Assembly: GCA_965224745.1 (NCBI GenBank)
Contig: CBDCZY010000009.1
Span: 434,001-498,000 of the forward strand
Direction: 5' to 3'
Source of the DNA: CBDCZY01 sp965224745
GTDB lineage: Bacteria; Pseudomonadota; Gammaproteobacteria; Methylococcales; Methylomonadaceae
Length of the DNA: 64,000 nt
The notes under the pieces were generated by a model, which did no database searches, had not been told where the DNA came from, and saw nothing but the letters and a program-made list of their open reading frames with translations. The position numbers were made by a program, and so were the translations under genes. Shown in pieces: positions 8,142 through 17,890 of the stretch (positions are counted from its first letter, which is position 1; every line of letters begins with the position of its first letter).

Positions 8142-11100
8142 CTAGTTTTTTCCATAACCGCCGCCGCCTGGCGTTTGAATAACAATCATATCTCCTTCCT
8201 CCATTTCAGCTTTATCTGTTGCCAGCAGATTTATTTTGGTGCCATCGCTACGCTCAACCCATACTTTACCGGTTTGGCCTGATGCTCCTCCGACTAACCC
8301 AAAAGGTGGCACACGATGATGGTTGGCTAGGATGGCTGCGGTCATAGGTTCTAAAAACCGAATTCGCCGCTCAACACCATTGCCACCATGCCATTTCCCT
8401 TCACCGCCGGAGTTGGGGCGAATTGAAAAAGATTCTAATACCACAGGGAAACGCCACTCCAGTATTTCGGGGTCCGTTAAACGACTGTTTGTCATATGCG
8501 TATGAACCGCTGATGCGCCATTAAAACCTTTACCGGCACCTGCTCCACCACAAATAGTTTCATAATATTGGTATTTTGAATTACCAAAAGTAAAGTTGTT
8601 CATAGTACCTTGAGAAGCGCTCATCACGCCGAGTGCACCATAAAGGGCATCGACCAGGCATTGACTCACTTCAACATTACCGGCAACAACCGCGGCAGGA
8701 TAATTGGGGCTTAACATTGAGCCTTCGGGTACGATTAGTTGTATCGGTCTGGCACATCCTTCGTTCATCGGGATATCCATATCAACCAACGTTCGGAAAA
8801 CATACAGCACGGCTGCACGAGTTATTGAATACGGCGCATTAAAATTATTGGTTTGTTGGGGGCTGGTGCCGGAAAAATCGATGGTGGCTGAACGGTTTTG
8901 TTTGTTAATTCTCAGGCTGACATGAATTTCGCTCCCATTGTCCAGTGATTGTATAAATTTTCCTTCACTCAACACCTCCAAAACCTGACGAACCTGTTCT
9001 TCTGCATTATTTAGGACGTGGTTCATATAGGACATAACTGTTTCCAGCCCAAAATTATCGACCGTTTTTCTGAGCTCTTGTATACCTTTTTCATTGGCCG
9101 CTAATTGAGCTTTCAGATCAGCCAGGTTTTGTTCTGGGTTTCTTGCCGGATAACTTGTATTGGTCAGCAACGAAGAAAGTTCCTCTTCTAAAAGCCGACC
9201 TTGTTTGAGTATTTGAAAGTTATCAATGAGCACACCTTCTTCATTAATTGATTGGCTATCTGGAGGCATCGATCCTGGTGTAATTCCGCCAATATCTGCA
9301 TGATGTGCACGGCTGGCAACATAAAACAAGAGCTTCTCTTCGCTATGGTCGAAAACCGGCGTTACCACAGTAATATCCGGGAGGTGTGTACCGCCGTTAT
9401 ACGGATCATTGAGCATAAACGCATCGCCCGGACGAAGACTGTCTTTTCTGTGATCAATAATAACCCGCACTGATTCAGACATAGATCCCAAGTGAACTGG
9501 AACATGAGGTGCATTGGCAATCAGGTTACCGCTATGATCGAAAATTGCACAGGAAAAATCCAGGCGCTCTTTAATGTTGGCCGAATAAGCGGTATTTTGT
9601 AGAGTAACACCCATTTGCTCAGCAATAGACATAAACAGATTATTAAAAATTTCCAGCATCACCGGATCGGCATGAGTTCCAATTGCATGTTGTATTGGTA
9701 ACGCTTCGACCCGCTTCATAATAATATGATTTTTAGCGTTTAACCCAGCCTGCCAACCGGGTTCAATGACAATTGTTGAAATGGACTCTGTGATGATGGC
9801 GGGGCCATCTATCCGGTGCCCGGGTTGTAATGCTGTGCGATCATAAATCGGTGTATCCCAGGATTCACCAGCCATGAATACCTCGCTAACAGCCAGGCGC
9901 TGTGGCGTTGATTGGTTCATAAGAGGTAGATCCACTTCTTGCAGACTTTCATTACTTGACGCAGTGACTTCTACCGAAGCGGCTTCAACCATCAATTTTA
10001 TGTCAGGTGTAATAAATCCGAATTGTTGTTGGTGTTGCTGTTCAAATTGACTTTTAATTACTGAATTAGAACCAAAACTTACTATCAAGGCGGTATCGGT
10101 ACCTTGGTAACGAATATGTATTTTTTTCACTGAATGAATAGTCTCAGAAGGTAAACCTTGCTCTAACAATTCTGCGCGTCCTTGCTCCTCTAATGAGGAT
10201 AATATTTGCTCCAATGTTGCTGCCAAACTACTATCTAAAGGCATTTCCACTGCTTGCTCGCGCATTGCAGAGATATCAGCCAGTCCCATGCCGTAAGCTG
10301 ATAATACGCCGGCTAGCGGATGCAATAATACCTGAGTGATGCCCAATGCATCGGCGACCAGGCAAGCATGCTGGCCACCCGCACCACCAAAGCAGTTAAG
10401 GGTATACTGGGTAATGTCATAGCCACGTTGTACCGAGATTTTTTTGACTGCATTGGCCATACAATCAACGGCAATCTTAAGAAACCCTTCTGCTACGGCT
10501 TGTGGATTACGATTATCGCCTGTGGTTTCGGCTATTTCGGTGGCCAATTGTGTAAAGCTTTTTGTCACTGCTTCGACATCTAAAGCTTGGTTAGTTTTTG
10601 GCCCAAAAACCTTAGGGAAATAAGCGGGCTGTACTTTACCCAACATAACATTACAGTCAGTGACCGTTAAAGGGCCGCCCCGTCGGTAGCACGCCGGGCC
10701 AGGATTAGCACCTGCTGATTCAGGGCCTACCTGATATCTGCCAGCATCAAAGCGCAGAATGGAGCCGCCACCCGCAGCAACTGTGTGAATGCGCATCATG
10801 GGAACACGCATTCGTACCCCTGCTACAACCGTTTCAAAACTCCGTTCAAATTCTCCATTGAAATGACAAACATCAGTGGATGTACCGCCCATGTCGAAAC
10901 CTATAATATTAACAAAACCGGCTAACTGCCCGGTTCGTGCACAGGCCACAACCCCACCTGCGGGGCCGGATAATATAGCGTCTTTCCCTTCAAAATAACG
11001 GGCATCAGTCAGGCCACCATTTGATTTCATGAACAGTATGTTACTGTTTCCAAGATCTCCAACAACCTGATCCACATAGCGTTTCAGAGTGGGGGATAAA

Positions 11101-11759
11101 TAAGCGTCGACGACGCAAGTATCACCACGACCGACCAAGCGCATCATAGGACTGACCTGATGCGAAACGCTGATCTGCTTAAAACCTATTTGTTGTGCTA
11201 ATTTGGCTACTTGCTGTTCGTGTTCTGTAAAACGATACCCATGCATGAAGACAATGGCGCATGAGCGGATTCCCGCTTCGAAACTGGCTTGCAGTTGTCT
11301 ACAGGTGTCTTCAAGGTCAAGCGGTTCAATGAGTTCGCCGTTAGCGCCAATACGTTCTGAAACTTCAATCACTTGCTCGTATAGCCGCTCTGGAAGGATG
11401 ATTTCACGGGCAAAAATATTTGGCCTGGCCTGATAGCCAATTTGCAAAGCCTCGCCAAAGCCACGAGTAATTAGCAGTACCGTTCTTTCACCCTGACGCT
11501 CCAACAACGCATTGGTAGCCACGGTGGTTCCCATTTTCACCACATCAATTTGTTCCGAAGGAATTGGATCGTGAGTATTCAGAGATAGAATTTTGCGTAT
11601 ACCCTGCAGAGCTGCATCTTTATAATTCTCAGGGTTTTCTGAAAGTAACTTGTGAGTAACAATTTTACCCTCTGGAGATTTAGCTATTACGTCGGTAAAG
11701 GTGCCTCCCCGATCAATCCAGAATTGCCATTTATTTTGATCTTGTGTTGGAGTTTGCAT
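8142..11759 (-). CDS. 5-oxoprolinase (ATP-hydrolysing), fused HyuA–HyuB type
   Basis: A 1205-aa enzyme with hydantoinase A and B halves in one chain, the length of eukaryotic-type OPLAH. The N-terminus has the ASKHA-like nucleotide site DRGGTFTDV (about 17-25) and a second GGTSTDV. The HyuB half (about 700-1200) runs from GTHADPVMLEIFNN to the C-terminal glycine cluster TPGGGGYG. The reaction is ATP-dependent opening of 5-oxo-L-proline to glutamate, part of the gamma-glutamyl cycle and of cleanup of spontaneously formed oxoproline. It follows the NRAMP-like gene by 12 bp with no obvious SD, so translation is probably coupled. Closely related hydantoinases share the architecture, so substrate is likely but not proven. 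Confidence 0.9.
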   Translation of the reverse strand: MQTPTQDQNKWQFWIDRGGTFTDVIAKSPEGKIVTHKLLSENPENYKDAALQGIRKILSLNTHDPIPSEQIDVVKMGTTVATNALLERQGERTVLLITRGFGEALQIGYQARPNIFAREIILPERLYEQVIEVSERIGANGELIEPLDLEDTCRQLQASFEAGIRSCAIVFMHGYRFTEHEQQVAKLAQQIGFKQISVSHQVSPMMRLVGRGDTCVVDAYLSPTLKRYVDQVVGDLGNSNILFMKSNGGLTDARYFEGKDAILSGPAGGVVACARTGQLAGFVNIIGFDMGGTSTDVCHFNGEFERSFETVVAGVRMRVPMMRIHTVAAGGGSILRFDAGRYQVGPESAGANPGPACYRRGGPLTVTDCNVMLGKVQPAYFPKVFGPKTNQALDVEAVTKSFTQLATEIAETTGDNRNPQAVAEGFLKIAVDCMANAVKKISVQRGYDITQYTLNCFGGAGGQHACLVADALGITQVLLHPLAGVLSAYGMGLADISAMREQAVEMPLDSSLAATLEQILSSLEEQGRAELLEQGLPSETIHSVKKIHIRYQGTDTALIVSFGSNSVIKSQFEQQHQQQFGFITPDIKLMVEAASVEVTASSNESLQEVDLPLMNQSTPQRLAVSEVFMAGESWDTPIYDRTALQPGHRIDGPAIITESISTIVIEPGWQAGLNAKNHIIMKRVEALPIQHAIGTHADPVMLEIFNNLFMSIAEQMGVTLQNTAYSANIKERLDFSCAIFDHSGNLIANAPHVPVHLGSMSESVRVIIDHRKDSLRPGDAFMLNDPYNGGTHLPDITVVTPVFDHSEEKLLFYVASRAHHADIGGITPGSMPPDSQSINEEGVLIDNFQILKQGRLLEEELSSLLTNTSYPARNPEQNLADLKAQLAANEKGIQELRKTVDNFGLETVMSYMNHVLNNAEEQVRQVLEVLSEGKFIQSLDNGSEIHVSLRINKQNRSATIDFSGTSPQQTNNFNAPYSITRAAVLYVFRTLVDMDIPMNEGCARPIQLIVPEGSMLSPNYPAAVVAGNVEVSQCLVDALYGALGVMSASQGTMNNFTFGNSKYQYYETICGGAGAGKGFNGASAVHTHMTNSRLTDPEILEWRFPVVLESFSIRPNSGGEGKWHGGNGVERRIRFLEPMTAAILANHHRVPPFGLVGGASGQTGKVWVERSDGTKINLLATDKAEMEEGDMIVIQTPGGGGYGKN

Positions 11760-11771
11760 GAAATTTCGATT

Positions 11772-13091
11772 TTACTGTTGTCTGGTCCGATAGGTCGCAC
11801 GAGCCACCCAGAACATTATTAACCCACTAACGACAATGATTAGAAAAAGTCCGTTATTAGAAGCAAAAGGGTCAAGTTTCAACATGCTTCCCGCAGCTTT
11901 AAAAACGTTTATCAAACCCAACATAAAACTAATCCATACGACGATACCAAGCAATCCGTTTGATACGATGCCGTTAATATTGTTTTTTCCCATTAGTTTC
12001 GGATCATTAGTCACTAATAGTAAAAAAACACTGACAAACGGCAATAGTAGACCATTTAACGCCTGGGCAGCAATAATGGCTGGAATAGGCTTGAAACCAG
12101 CAAGGCCAAAGCTGACTCCGGAGACTAATACAAAGCTCCATACCAAACGAAAATTCCTGGAATTAACCGCCCATTTTTCAGGTTGCTGGTGATCACCAAA
12201 GAGCCCTTGAGCGGTTATTGCTGACGCTAATGGCGCGGTAATTAAAGAAGAGAAGCCTGCGGCAAATAGACCGAGCGCTAAAAGATAAGTTGCCCAAGAT
12301 CCAATTTTGTTGTTTAAAATCTCTGCAAGAGCCTGAAAACTGAATTCTCCTTGAACAATGCTACCCACTACTAACACGGCCATGGAAATCACACCGCCAA
12401 GAATTACTGCAATAGAAAGCCCAAAGCGCATTTCCTGAATCGATTGATTCTTGTCGGAAATCCCTGAACCAAGAAACAGATTATAAGGCACGACTGTTGT
12501 TCCCACCAAGCCGAGCACCAGTAATCCTGATTCTATGCCGGAAGGCATGATAGGGATAAAACTACCTTTTAAAATAGCTGCAAAATCGGGTTTGAGTAAA
12601 ATCGCAGCAGTGAAAAAAGCAACGCCCATAAACACCACGATAATGCCAGTAAATCGGGCTAAGTTTTGCAGTGAAGGTAAGCTCAAAACCAGGGCCGCAA
12701 TCCCTGCAAGAATTAAAATAACTAATGGCTGTGAGGCCGATGAAATCAATGAGATGCCCGCCACTGCACCTAAAATATTTCCAGTTTGATAAGCTGCTGC
12801 GCCCAGAATAATTGCCCCAACCACTAAGCCAAGAATCAGTAATCTGATTGATTTATCGTGATACCGGTAAGCGATAGCCTGACCTAAGTTGTAGTTGGAT
12901 AAAATAGCGATTCGCGCACTCGCTTCTTGTAACACTAAGCATGCAATGGTAGAGAAAACTAATGCCCAGAGTAAATCGAATTGAAAACTTGCGCCTGCTT
13001 TGGCAGCAGTGGTCACGGTACCGGGACCGATAAAGGCCGCCGAAATCACTGACCAGAATAAAATATTAAGAATTCGGGATTTAAAAGTCAT
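11772..13091 (-). CDS. NRAMP-superfamily transporter with altered metal-site motifs
   Basis: A 439-aa membrane protein with about 11 hydrophobic segments and clear NRAMP architecture. The TM1 motif, normally DPGN, reads GPGT (22-25). The TM6 motif, normally MPHN, reads VPYN (201-204). These residues coordinate Mn/Fe in true NRAMPs, so a metal substrate is doubtful. It sits 12 bp upstream of the 5-oxoprolinase on the same strand. NRAMP-like genes such as Bacillus ycsG occur beside 5-oxoprolinase subunit genes, so uptake of oxoproline or a related compound is a reasonable inference. Confidence 0.85.
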   Translation of the reverse strand: MTFKSRILNILFWSVISAAFIGPGTVTTAAKAGASFQFDLLWALVFSTIACLVLQEASARIAILSNYNLGQAIAYRYHDKSIRLLILGLVVGAIILGAAAYQTGNILGAVAGISLISSASQPLVILILAGIAALVLSLPSLQNLARFTGIIVVFMGVAFFTAAILLKPDFAAILKGSFIPIMPSGIESGLLVLGLVGTTVVPYNLFLGSGISDKNQSIQEMRFGLSIAVILGGVISMAVLVVGSIVQGEFSFQALAEILNNKIGSWATYLLALGLFAAGFSSLITAPLASAITAQGLFGDHQQPEKWAVNSRNFRLVWSFVLVSGVSFGLAGFKPIPAIIAAQALNGLLLPFVSVFLLLVTNDPKLMGKNNINGIVSNGLLGIVVWISFMLGLINVFKAAGSMLKLDPFASNNGLFLIIVVSGLIMFWVARATYRTRQQ

Positions 13092-13214
13092 CGTTGAGCT
13101 GCTGACTGAAAGGAGATCATACTATCACTTTGCATGATACCAAAGTGCCACATTAGAGTATCAAATCAATTAATCGGACTAAAAATTACAACTACTCGTT
13201 TATTTCCCGAACAG

Positions 13215-13290
13215 ACAACGGTGGGCATTTTTTGCCCACCGTTAAGGTTGAAATCAAAGTGGGCAGACAAACGTTGCCCACCCTGACCAG
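13215..13290. repeat. Dispersed palindromic repeat, unit 1 (GGTGGGCA type)
   Basis: A perfect 11-bp hairpin (AACGGTGGGCA, T5 loop, TGCCCACCGTT; 13215-13241) is followed by a second half with GTGGGCA and TTGCCCACCC. It lies downstream of the flotillin gene and could also stop transcription, although no U-run follows. A related unit is at 19834-19910. Confidence 0.65.
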
Positions 13291-13292
13291 AT

Positions 13293-15122
13293 CTAACCTT
13301 GCGAGTTGATTTCTGTATCAACCGTATTAGTTTTCTTTGAATGTACGTTTGTCCCTTCTTTTGTCTCTAATAGCGAAGGATTAGTTTCTTCCACCTGCAA
13401 ATTTTTAGCTAAGTCATTAATATCTTGCCCGGAAAAACCGACTTCCTTGAGTAAAGTATCGAGTAACGGCGCTTGTACTCTGTATTGTAAGGCACTGTCC
13501 ACCACTTGTTCAGCCAGATTTTTAGGTGACCTATCTGCACTGACTAGGTTGCCATTATCTGTTCCAGGCACCCCCGGCAGACCATTCATTTGTATAATCT
13601 TAATACCTTCAATTTGCTCCATCGGTTTAACACTTTCTCTAATAATTGAAGGCAATTCATGCACAGTTGCTAATTTAATCTGCATGGCAATTTGTTGTTC
13701 CGATAACCTATTATCAGCCTCGTGAATCGCCTGTTTACCTTCGGCATCGACCTGATAACGTTTGGCTGCGGCATCCGCTGCTAATAATTCGGCATCAGCC
13801 TGTCCTTTCGCTGATAAACGTTGTTTTTCGGCTTCCGCTTCTGCTAAAATACGTACAGATTGGGCCTTATCTTCTGCGGCCTGTTTTTCTCCCTGGGCTG
13901 CTACAGTAACGTTAATTGCCAGGCGCTCAGCTTGCTTTGCAGCATTAATTAAATCGATTTGTTTTTCCCTTTCCGCTATTTCCCATTCTTGAGCAGTAGT
14001 GATTTTTTCTTCCTCCTTGATAGCTTCCGCTTTAGTAATAGACGCTGCCGCCTCAGTTACTGATTGCTCTTTTGATTTTTCGGCAATAGCAATAGCAATA
14101 GCACGATCCTGATCTGATAATTTGATGGCTTTTTGCTTTTCAATTTCGGCTTGATCAATCGCACGAGATTTCTGAATATTTCTTTCAGTAAGCAGTTTCT
14201 GTTTCTCAATTTGAGCTTCTTCTACTGCTCTTTCAGAAACAATAGTTGCTTCGTCAATTTGCTGCTGTGCTTTAATTTTTGCCTGTTCTGACTCCCTTTG
14301 CTGCACAGCTTCTTGACGAGCAATTTCTGCCTTTTGGGCAGCCGCACGTATTGCAATTTCCTGCTCTTGTTGAAGTTGTGCATATTCCTCATCACGATTC
14401 AACTCCAGTTTTAAACGCTTGGCTTCCAGATTTTTTTTACGAACTTCCACTTCGGTATCTTGCTCAATCTGATTCCTACGCTTTCTGCGTAATTGAATTT
14501 CTTCAGTCAAGTGGGTCAAACCCTCTGCATCAAATGCGTTATCAGGATTAAAGAATTCTTTGCCGGTTTGGTCTAACCCTGTTAAAGATACGGTTTCCAG
14601 CTCCAGACCATTTTTCAACAAATCTTCAGAGACGACTTGTTGTACCTTTTGTACAAAATCAACCCGTTGCTCCTGTAATTCGATCATCGTCATTTCAGCG
14701 GCTACTGAGCGCAAGGCATCAACGAACTTACCTTCTACCAGCTCTGCTAACATTTCTGGTTTCATGGTTTTTGTTCCTAGCGTTTGTGCCGCATGGCTGA
14801 TAGCTTCGGCAGTTGGTTTAACACGAACATAAAATTCAGCCTGAACATCAACACGCATTCTGTCTCGGGTAATTAATGCTTGATCGTTTGCCCGCTTCAC
14901 TTCCAAGCGTAGCGTGTTCATATTCACAGGTATGGTTTCATGTACGACGGGTAAAACAACGGCTCCACCATTAACGATAACTTTTTGTCCACCTAAGCCG
15001 GTTCGTACAAATGAAACTTGCTTGCTAGATCTTCTATAGAGTCGAGAAAAAATAAAGCCAATAGCTATTAAGGCAATAAGAAAAACGCCAGCTATGTCAA
15101 ATATAATATTATTTGAAAACAT
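13293..15122 (-). CDS. yqiK: Flotillin-like inner-membrane protein YqiK
   Basis: A 609-aa protein with an N-terminal membrane helix (about 9-26), an SPFH/band-7 domain (about 30-200, including NMNTLRLEVKRAND and RDRMRVDVQAEF) and a long Glu/Ala/Lys/Gln-rich coiled coil (about 215-490). Flotillins of this type form membrane scaffolds and are linked to membrane fluidity and envelope stress. The order PspA-like, YqiJ-like, YqiK on one strand indicates an operon. An ISL3 element now sits directly before the start codon; the original AAGGAG is at 16442-16447 on the far side, and nothing like an SD remains within 15 bp. The coding sequence is intact but its expression is probably much reduced. Confidence 0.92.
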   Translation of the reverse strand: MFSNNIIFDIAGVFLIALIAIGFIFSRLYRRSSKQVSFVRTGLGGQKVIVNGGAVVLPVVHETIPVNMNTLRLEVKRANDQALITRDRMRVDVQAEFYVRVKPTAEAISHAAQTLGTKTMKPEMLAELVEGKFVDALRSVAAEMTMIELQEQRVDFVQKVQQVVSEDLLKNGLELETVSLTGLDQTGKEFFNPDNAFDAEGLTHLTEEIQLRRKRRNQIEQDTEVEVRKKNLEAKRLKLELNRDEEYAQLQQEQEIAIRAAAQKAEIARQEAVQQRESEQAKIKAQQQIDEATIVSERAVEEAQIEKQKLLTERNIQKSRAIDQAEIEKQKAIKLSDQDRAIAIAIAEKSKEQSVTEAAASITKAEAIKEEEKITTAQEWEIAEREKQIDLINAAKQAERLAINVTVAAQGEKQAAEDKAQSVRILAEAEAEKQRLSAKGQADAELLAADAAAKRYQVDAEGKQAIHEADNRLSEQQIAMQIKLATVHELPSIIRESVKPMEQIEGIKIIQMNGLPGVPGTDNGNLVSADRSPKNLAEQVVDSALQYRVQAPLLDTLLKEVGFSGQDINDLAKNLQVEETNPSLLETKEGTNVHSKKTNTVDTEINSQG

Positions 15123-15137
15123 AATAATTTCGATTTA

Positions 15138-16434
15138 GGGTCTATGTTGAATAGAGTGGGTAGCACCTGTAAAATAATTTAAATTTGCGTACTATCCCCG
15201 ATGAATAGTTCCGAAATATTTACACTTGCTTTAGGATTAACAGAACCTTGGTCTATAACAAATGTTGAAATCCTAACGGATGAAGATTCAATAAAGGCAC
15301 TCCATATTCATCTTGGTTTCAAGCGTGGTAGTAAGTTTGAAGATGAGGCGGGTGAAAAATGTTCTATCCACGACACACAAGAAAAAACATGGCGCCATCT
15401 GAATTTTTTTGAACACACCTGCCTACTCCATTGTTCAGTTCCCCGAATTAGAACAAGCGACGGGAAAGTGCGCTTAGTCGATGTTCCCTGGGCTCGAAAA
15501 AACAGTGGCTTCACCTTGTTATTTGAAGCCTTAGCGATGGCCTTAATTGAAAAGGAAATGCCGGTTAATAAAGTGGGGCATTTGTTAAATGAAAATCCCC
15601 ATAGAATCTGGACCATTTTTAATCATTGGATAAAACTTGCTTATCAGGCAGATGATCCTTCATCAGTGACTCAGCTTGGCTTTGATGAAACATCAAGACG
15701 AAAAGGACATCAATATGTCACGGTTGCTGTTGATTTAGAGCAACGTAGAGTGCTTCATGTTGTTGAAGGCAAAGACGCTAAAACCATTGAAGAAATCAAA
15801 GATTATCTCGTCCTTAAAAAGGTCGAACCTGAACAGATTGCTCAAGCGAGTATTGATCTTTCTCCTGCCTTTATTTCAGGGATCAAAAATAACTTTCCAC
15901 AGGCCGAAATCACCTTTGACCGATTTCATGTTGTTAAGTTATTAAATGAAGCAATGAACAAGGTTCGACAACAAGAAAGGCGGGAGCATGATGAATTAAA
16001 GGGGCACAAATACACCTTTCTTAGAAACCAGAATTCATTGTCTGAGAGCAAGAAAGCTTCATTAGATGAGCTGATTACACTGTTCCCTACCTTAGGTAAG
16101 GCCTCTCGGCTGAAAACGTTATTTAATGACCTTTGGGATATGCCGAATAAGCAAGCAGCCAAGGCCTTTATTGAACACTGGTGCGAAGAGGTTGAACAAA
16201 GCAAAATCCAACCCTTTATGGCCTTTTCAAGAACCGTAAAATCACATTTGTCAGGAATAGTGAACTTTGTTGAAACACATAGTACCAATGCCATTCTGGA
16301 AAGTATTAACAACAAAATACAAATGGCCAAACGACGAGCAAGAGGTTTTCGAAATACCAATAACCTGATTAATATGATTTACTTTTTATGTGGAAAATTA
16401 AAATTTAATTACCCACTCTATTCAACATAGACCC
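15138..16434 (+). mobile_element. ISL3-family insertion sequence (1297 bp)
   Basis: Perfect 25-bp terminal inverted repeats (15138-15162 and 16410-16434, ends GGGTCTATG). The 8-bp sequence ATAATTTC occurs on both sides (15124-15131 and 16435-16442), matching the usual ISL3 duplication, but six extra bases (15132-15137) separate the left copy from the IS end. The element lies between yqiJ and yqiK and splits the yqiK RBS from its start codon. Confidence 0.92.
15201..16430 (+). CDS. ISL3-family transposase
   Basis: A 409-aa transposase with the family hallmarks: WRHLNFFEHTCLLHCSVPR in the N-terminal zinc-ribbon region, VPWARKNSGFTLLFEAL, the catalytic stretches LGFDETSRRKGH and IDLSPAFISGI with FDRFHVVKLLN, and STNAILESINNKIQMAKRRARGF near the C-terminus. 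Its stop codon lies inside the right terminal repeat. It is intact and points opposite to the host operon. Confidence 0.93.
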   Translation: MNSSEIFTLALGLTEPWSITNVEILTDEDSIKALHIHLGFKRGSKFEDEAGEKCSIHDTQEKTWRHLNFFEHTCLLHCSVPRIRTSDGKVRLVDVPWARKNSGFTLLFEALAMALIEKEMPVNKVGHLLNENPHRIWTIFNHWIKLAYQADDPSSVTQLGFDETSRRKGHQYVTVAVDLEQRRVLHVVEGKDAKTIEEIKDYLVLKKVEPEQIAQASIDLSPAFISGIKNNFPQAEITFDRFHVVKLLNEAMNKVRQQERREHDELKGHKYTFLRNQNSLSESKKASLDELITLFPTLGKASRLKTLFNDLWDMPNKQAAKAFIEHWCEEVEQSKIQPFMAFSRTVKSHLSGIVNFVETHSTNAILESINNKIQMAKRRARGFRNTNNLINMIYFLCGKLKFNYPLYST

Positions 16435-16441
16435 ATAATTT

Positions 16442-16447
16442 CTCCTT
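16442..16447 (-). promoter_or_regulatory. Displaced ribosome binding site of yqiK
   Basis: On the minus strand this reads AAGGAG. Removing the ISL3 element, its six extra bases and one copy of the 8-bp duplication rebuilds AAGGAGAAATTATTATG, an SD 8 nt before the yqiK start. In the present sequence the SD is about 1.3 kb from the start codon. Confidence 0.8.
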
Positions 16448-16476
16448 ACATTTGCGGGGCAACTGATCTTGCCCAT

Positions 16477-17145
16477 TCAATTTTCAGTCAGTGTTTCGAA
16501 AGTATTCTCTATGACACGAAATGTCGCTGCTTCTTGTTTAACTAGAAGTACAGATGTTCCAGTAGTAAAAGCATCATCAGCATTAGATGGTTCGACCATG
16601 ACATAATGTATCTGACCATATTGATCCGATAACTTGGCTTGCGCCGGCGAATTAGAACGAGCAGTTCCCAGTGTAATGACTGCAACTCGCCCGATAAAAC
16701 TGTTTGAGTTTACCGCTTCGGTATCGTCTTTCGGTATCATCCGAACCAGTAATCCGGCAAAAAAACGAACGCCAATAACTGCGATCAACAGTGCCGGAAT
16801 TGAAACCAATAGTGCTGGTAAGGTTGTCGATAAAACAGAGTGACTCAGGCTTTGAATCAACAATCCCGACAACCCGAAAAAGGTTAGGAACAGCACTAAT
16901 ATTATCAAAACAGGTACTTTGCCAACATATAACCAACCCCACCAATTTGATGTCCCAAGTTGAGTTTCTGCCGGATTAATATCCGCATCCAGTTCAAAAA
17001 ACAAACCATCTAACAGACCTGAAAAACCTATTCCTATTAATGCTCCGAGTATCTCCACAACTGCAATCATGCCCATAATGGCCAGCGCGACAGAAAAAGG
17101 GAGAGAAGATGGAGCTATTAGAAAACTTAATATCTCGTTATTCAT
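16477..17145 (-). CDS. yqiJ: YqiJ-like inner-membrane OB-fold protein
   Basis: A 222-aa protein with several membrane segments in the first 145 residues (including VALAIMGMIAVVEILGALIG and a TM pair around 75-130), then a C-terminal OB-fold-like domain (FIGRVAVITLGTARSNSPAQAKL). This is the NfeD/YqiJ layout that accompanies flotillins, thought to partner YqiK in membrane organisation. Its start overlaps the PspA-like gene by 8 bp. The intergenic space to yqiK is now filled by an ISL3 element. Confidence 0.85.
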   Translation of the reverse strand: MNNEILSFLIAPSSLPFSVALAIMGMIAVVEILGALIGIGFSGLLDGLFFELDADINPAETQLGTSNWWGWLYVGKVPVLIILVLFLTFFGLSGLLIQSLSHSVLSTTLPALLVSIPALLIAVIGVRFFAGLLVRMIPKDDTEAVNSNSFIGRVAVITLGTARSNSPAQAKLSDQYGQIHYVMVEPSNADDAFTTGTSVLLVKQEAATFRVIENTFETLTEN

Positions 17146-17803
17146 TTCGAGCCTTCAATTGAGCCAGCCGTTTTTGAATAGCATCCTGTTTGCTGAGCTT
17201 TTCCAGTTGAGCAAGTTGTATCGCTCCTGACCTATCGGCAACAAGAGAAGTACGATTAATTCCTGCCTGTTTTTCCAATAGACGGTTGAAGGTTTCTTCA
17301 GCATTATCAATACGAGTCTCAACAGCTACCCCCTGTATGTTTTGGCAGCTTCCTTGCCCATGCTGTGAAAACATTAAACAGGATAATTCATCCCTCATAC
17401 CACGCCGTCTTTCTTCAAGAAGCACTATATAGGTTTGCAGTTCCTGCTCTTGCTGCGAACAATTTTTAAGCGTAGATTCCACAGCCATTTTCTGGGCTTC
17501 AAGCTCTATTTGTTTAGCAATGGCGGCTTCAACCAAGTCATCTCTTTTACTCTCTAATGCAATAGCAATTTTGTTGTTGAGCGATTGGTATTGCCTGTCA
17601 TCTTCAATAAGGCGGGCATGCGTTAAATGTTTTTTTGCAATCACCCGGCCTAATTCCACTCTAACCTCAGCGACTGCAGCATCAACTTCACGAATCGCTT
17701 CTTCCATCACCATTTCTGGCGCCATTTTCTCAAGGGTATCTACAAAGCTATTGAGACTACCACTGATAAGACGATTGACTCTTGATGTTAAATTCTCGTT
17801 CAT
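17138..17803 (-). CDS. PspA/IM30-family membrane-stress protein
   Basis: A 221-aa, largely coiled-coil protein of the PspA/IM30 family (MAPEMVMEEAIREVDAAVAE, then long alpha-helices). PspA-type proteins bind damaged inner membrane and limit proton leakage. I place the start at ATG 17803 because a strong SD (AAAGGAG) precedes it; the frame is open 92 codons further upstream, but that stretch is the shared regulatory module. It is the first gene of the pspA-like, yqiJ, yqiK operon. The first codons (TSRVNRLISG) resemble the tiny ORFs found in the related leaders at 21.3 and 24.2 kb. Confidence 0.85.
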   Translation of the reverse strand: MNENLTSRVNRLISGSLNSFVDTLEKMAPEMVMEEAIREVDAAVAEVRVELGRVIAKKHLTHARLIEDDRQYQSLNNKIAIALESKRDDLVEAAIAKQIELEAQKMAVESTLKNCSQQEQELQTYIVLLEERRRGMRDELSCLMFSQHGQGSCQNIQGVAVETRIDNAEETFNRLLEKQAGINRTSLVADRSGAIQLAQLEKLSKQDAIQKRLAQLKARNE

Positions 17804-17890
17804 AATAGATTCTCCTTTATTACCCTGGGCTTGATGTTGTCTTGCATGATAAATATAAGATTTTGTAATGACGAGCACTAGCAATTTACC

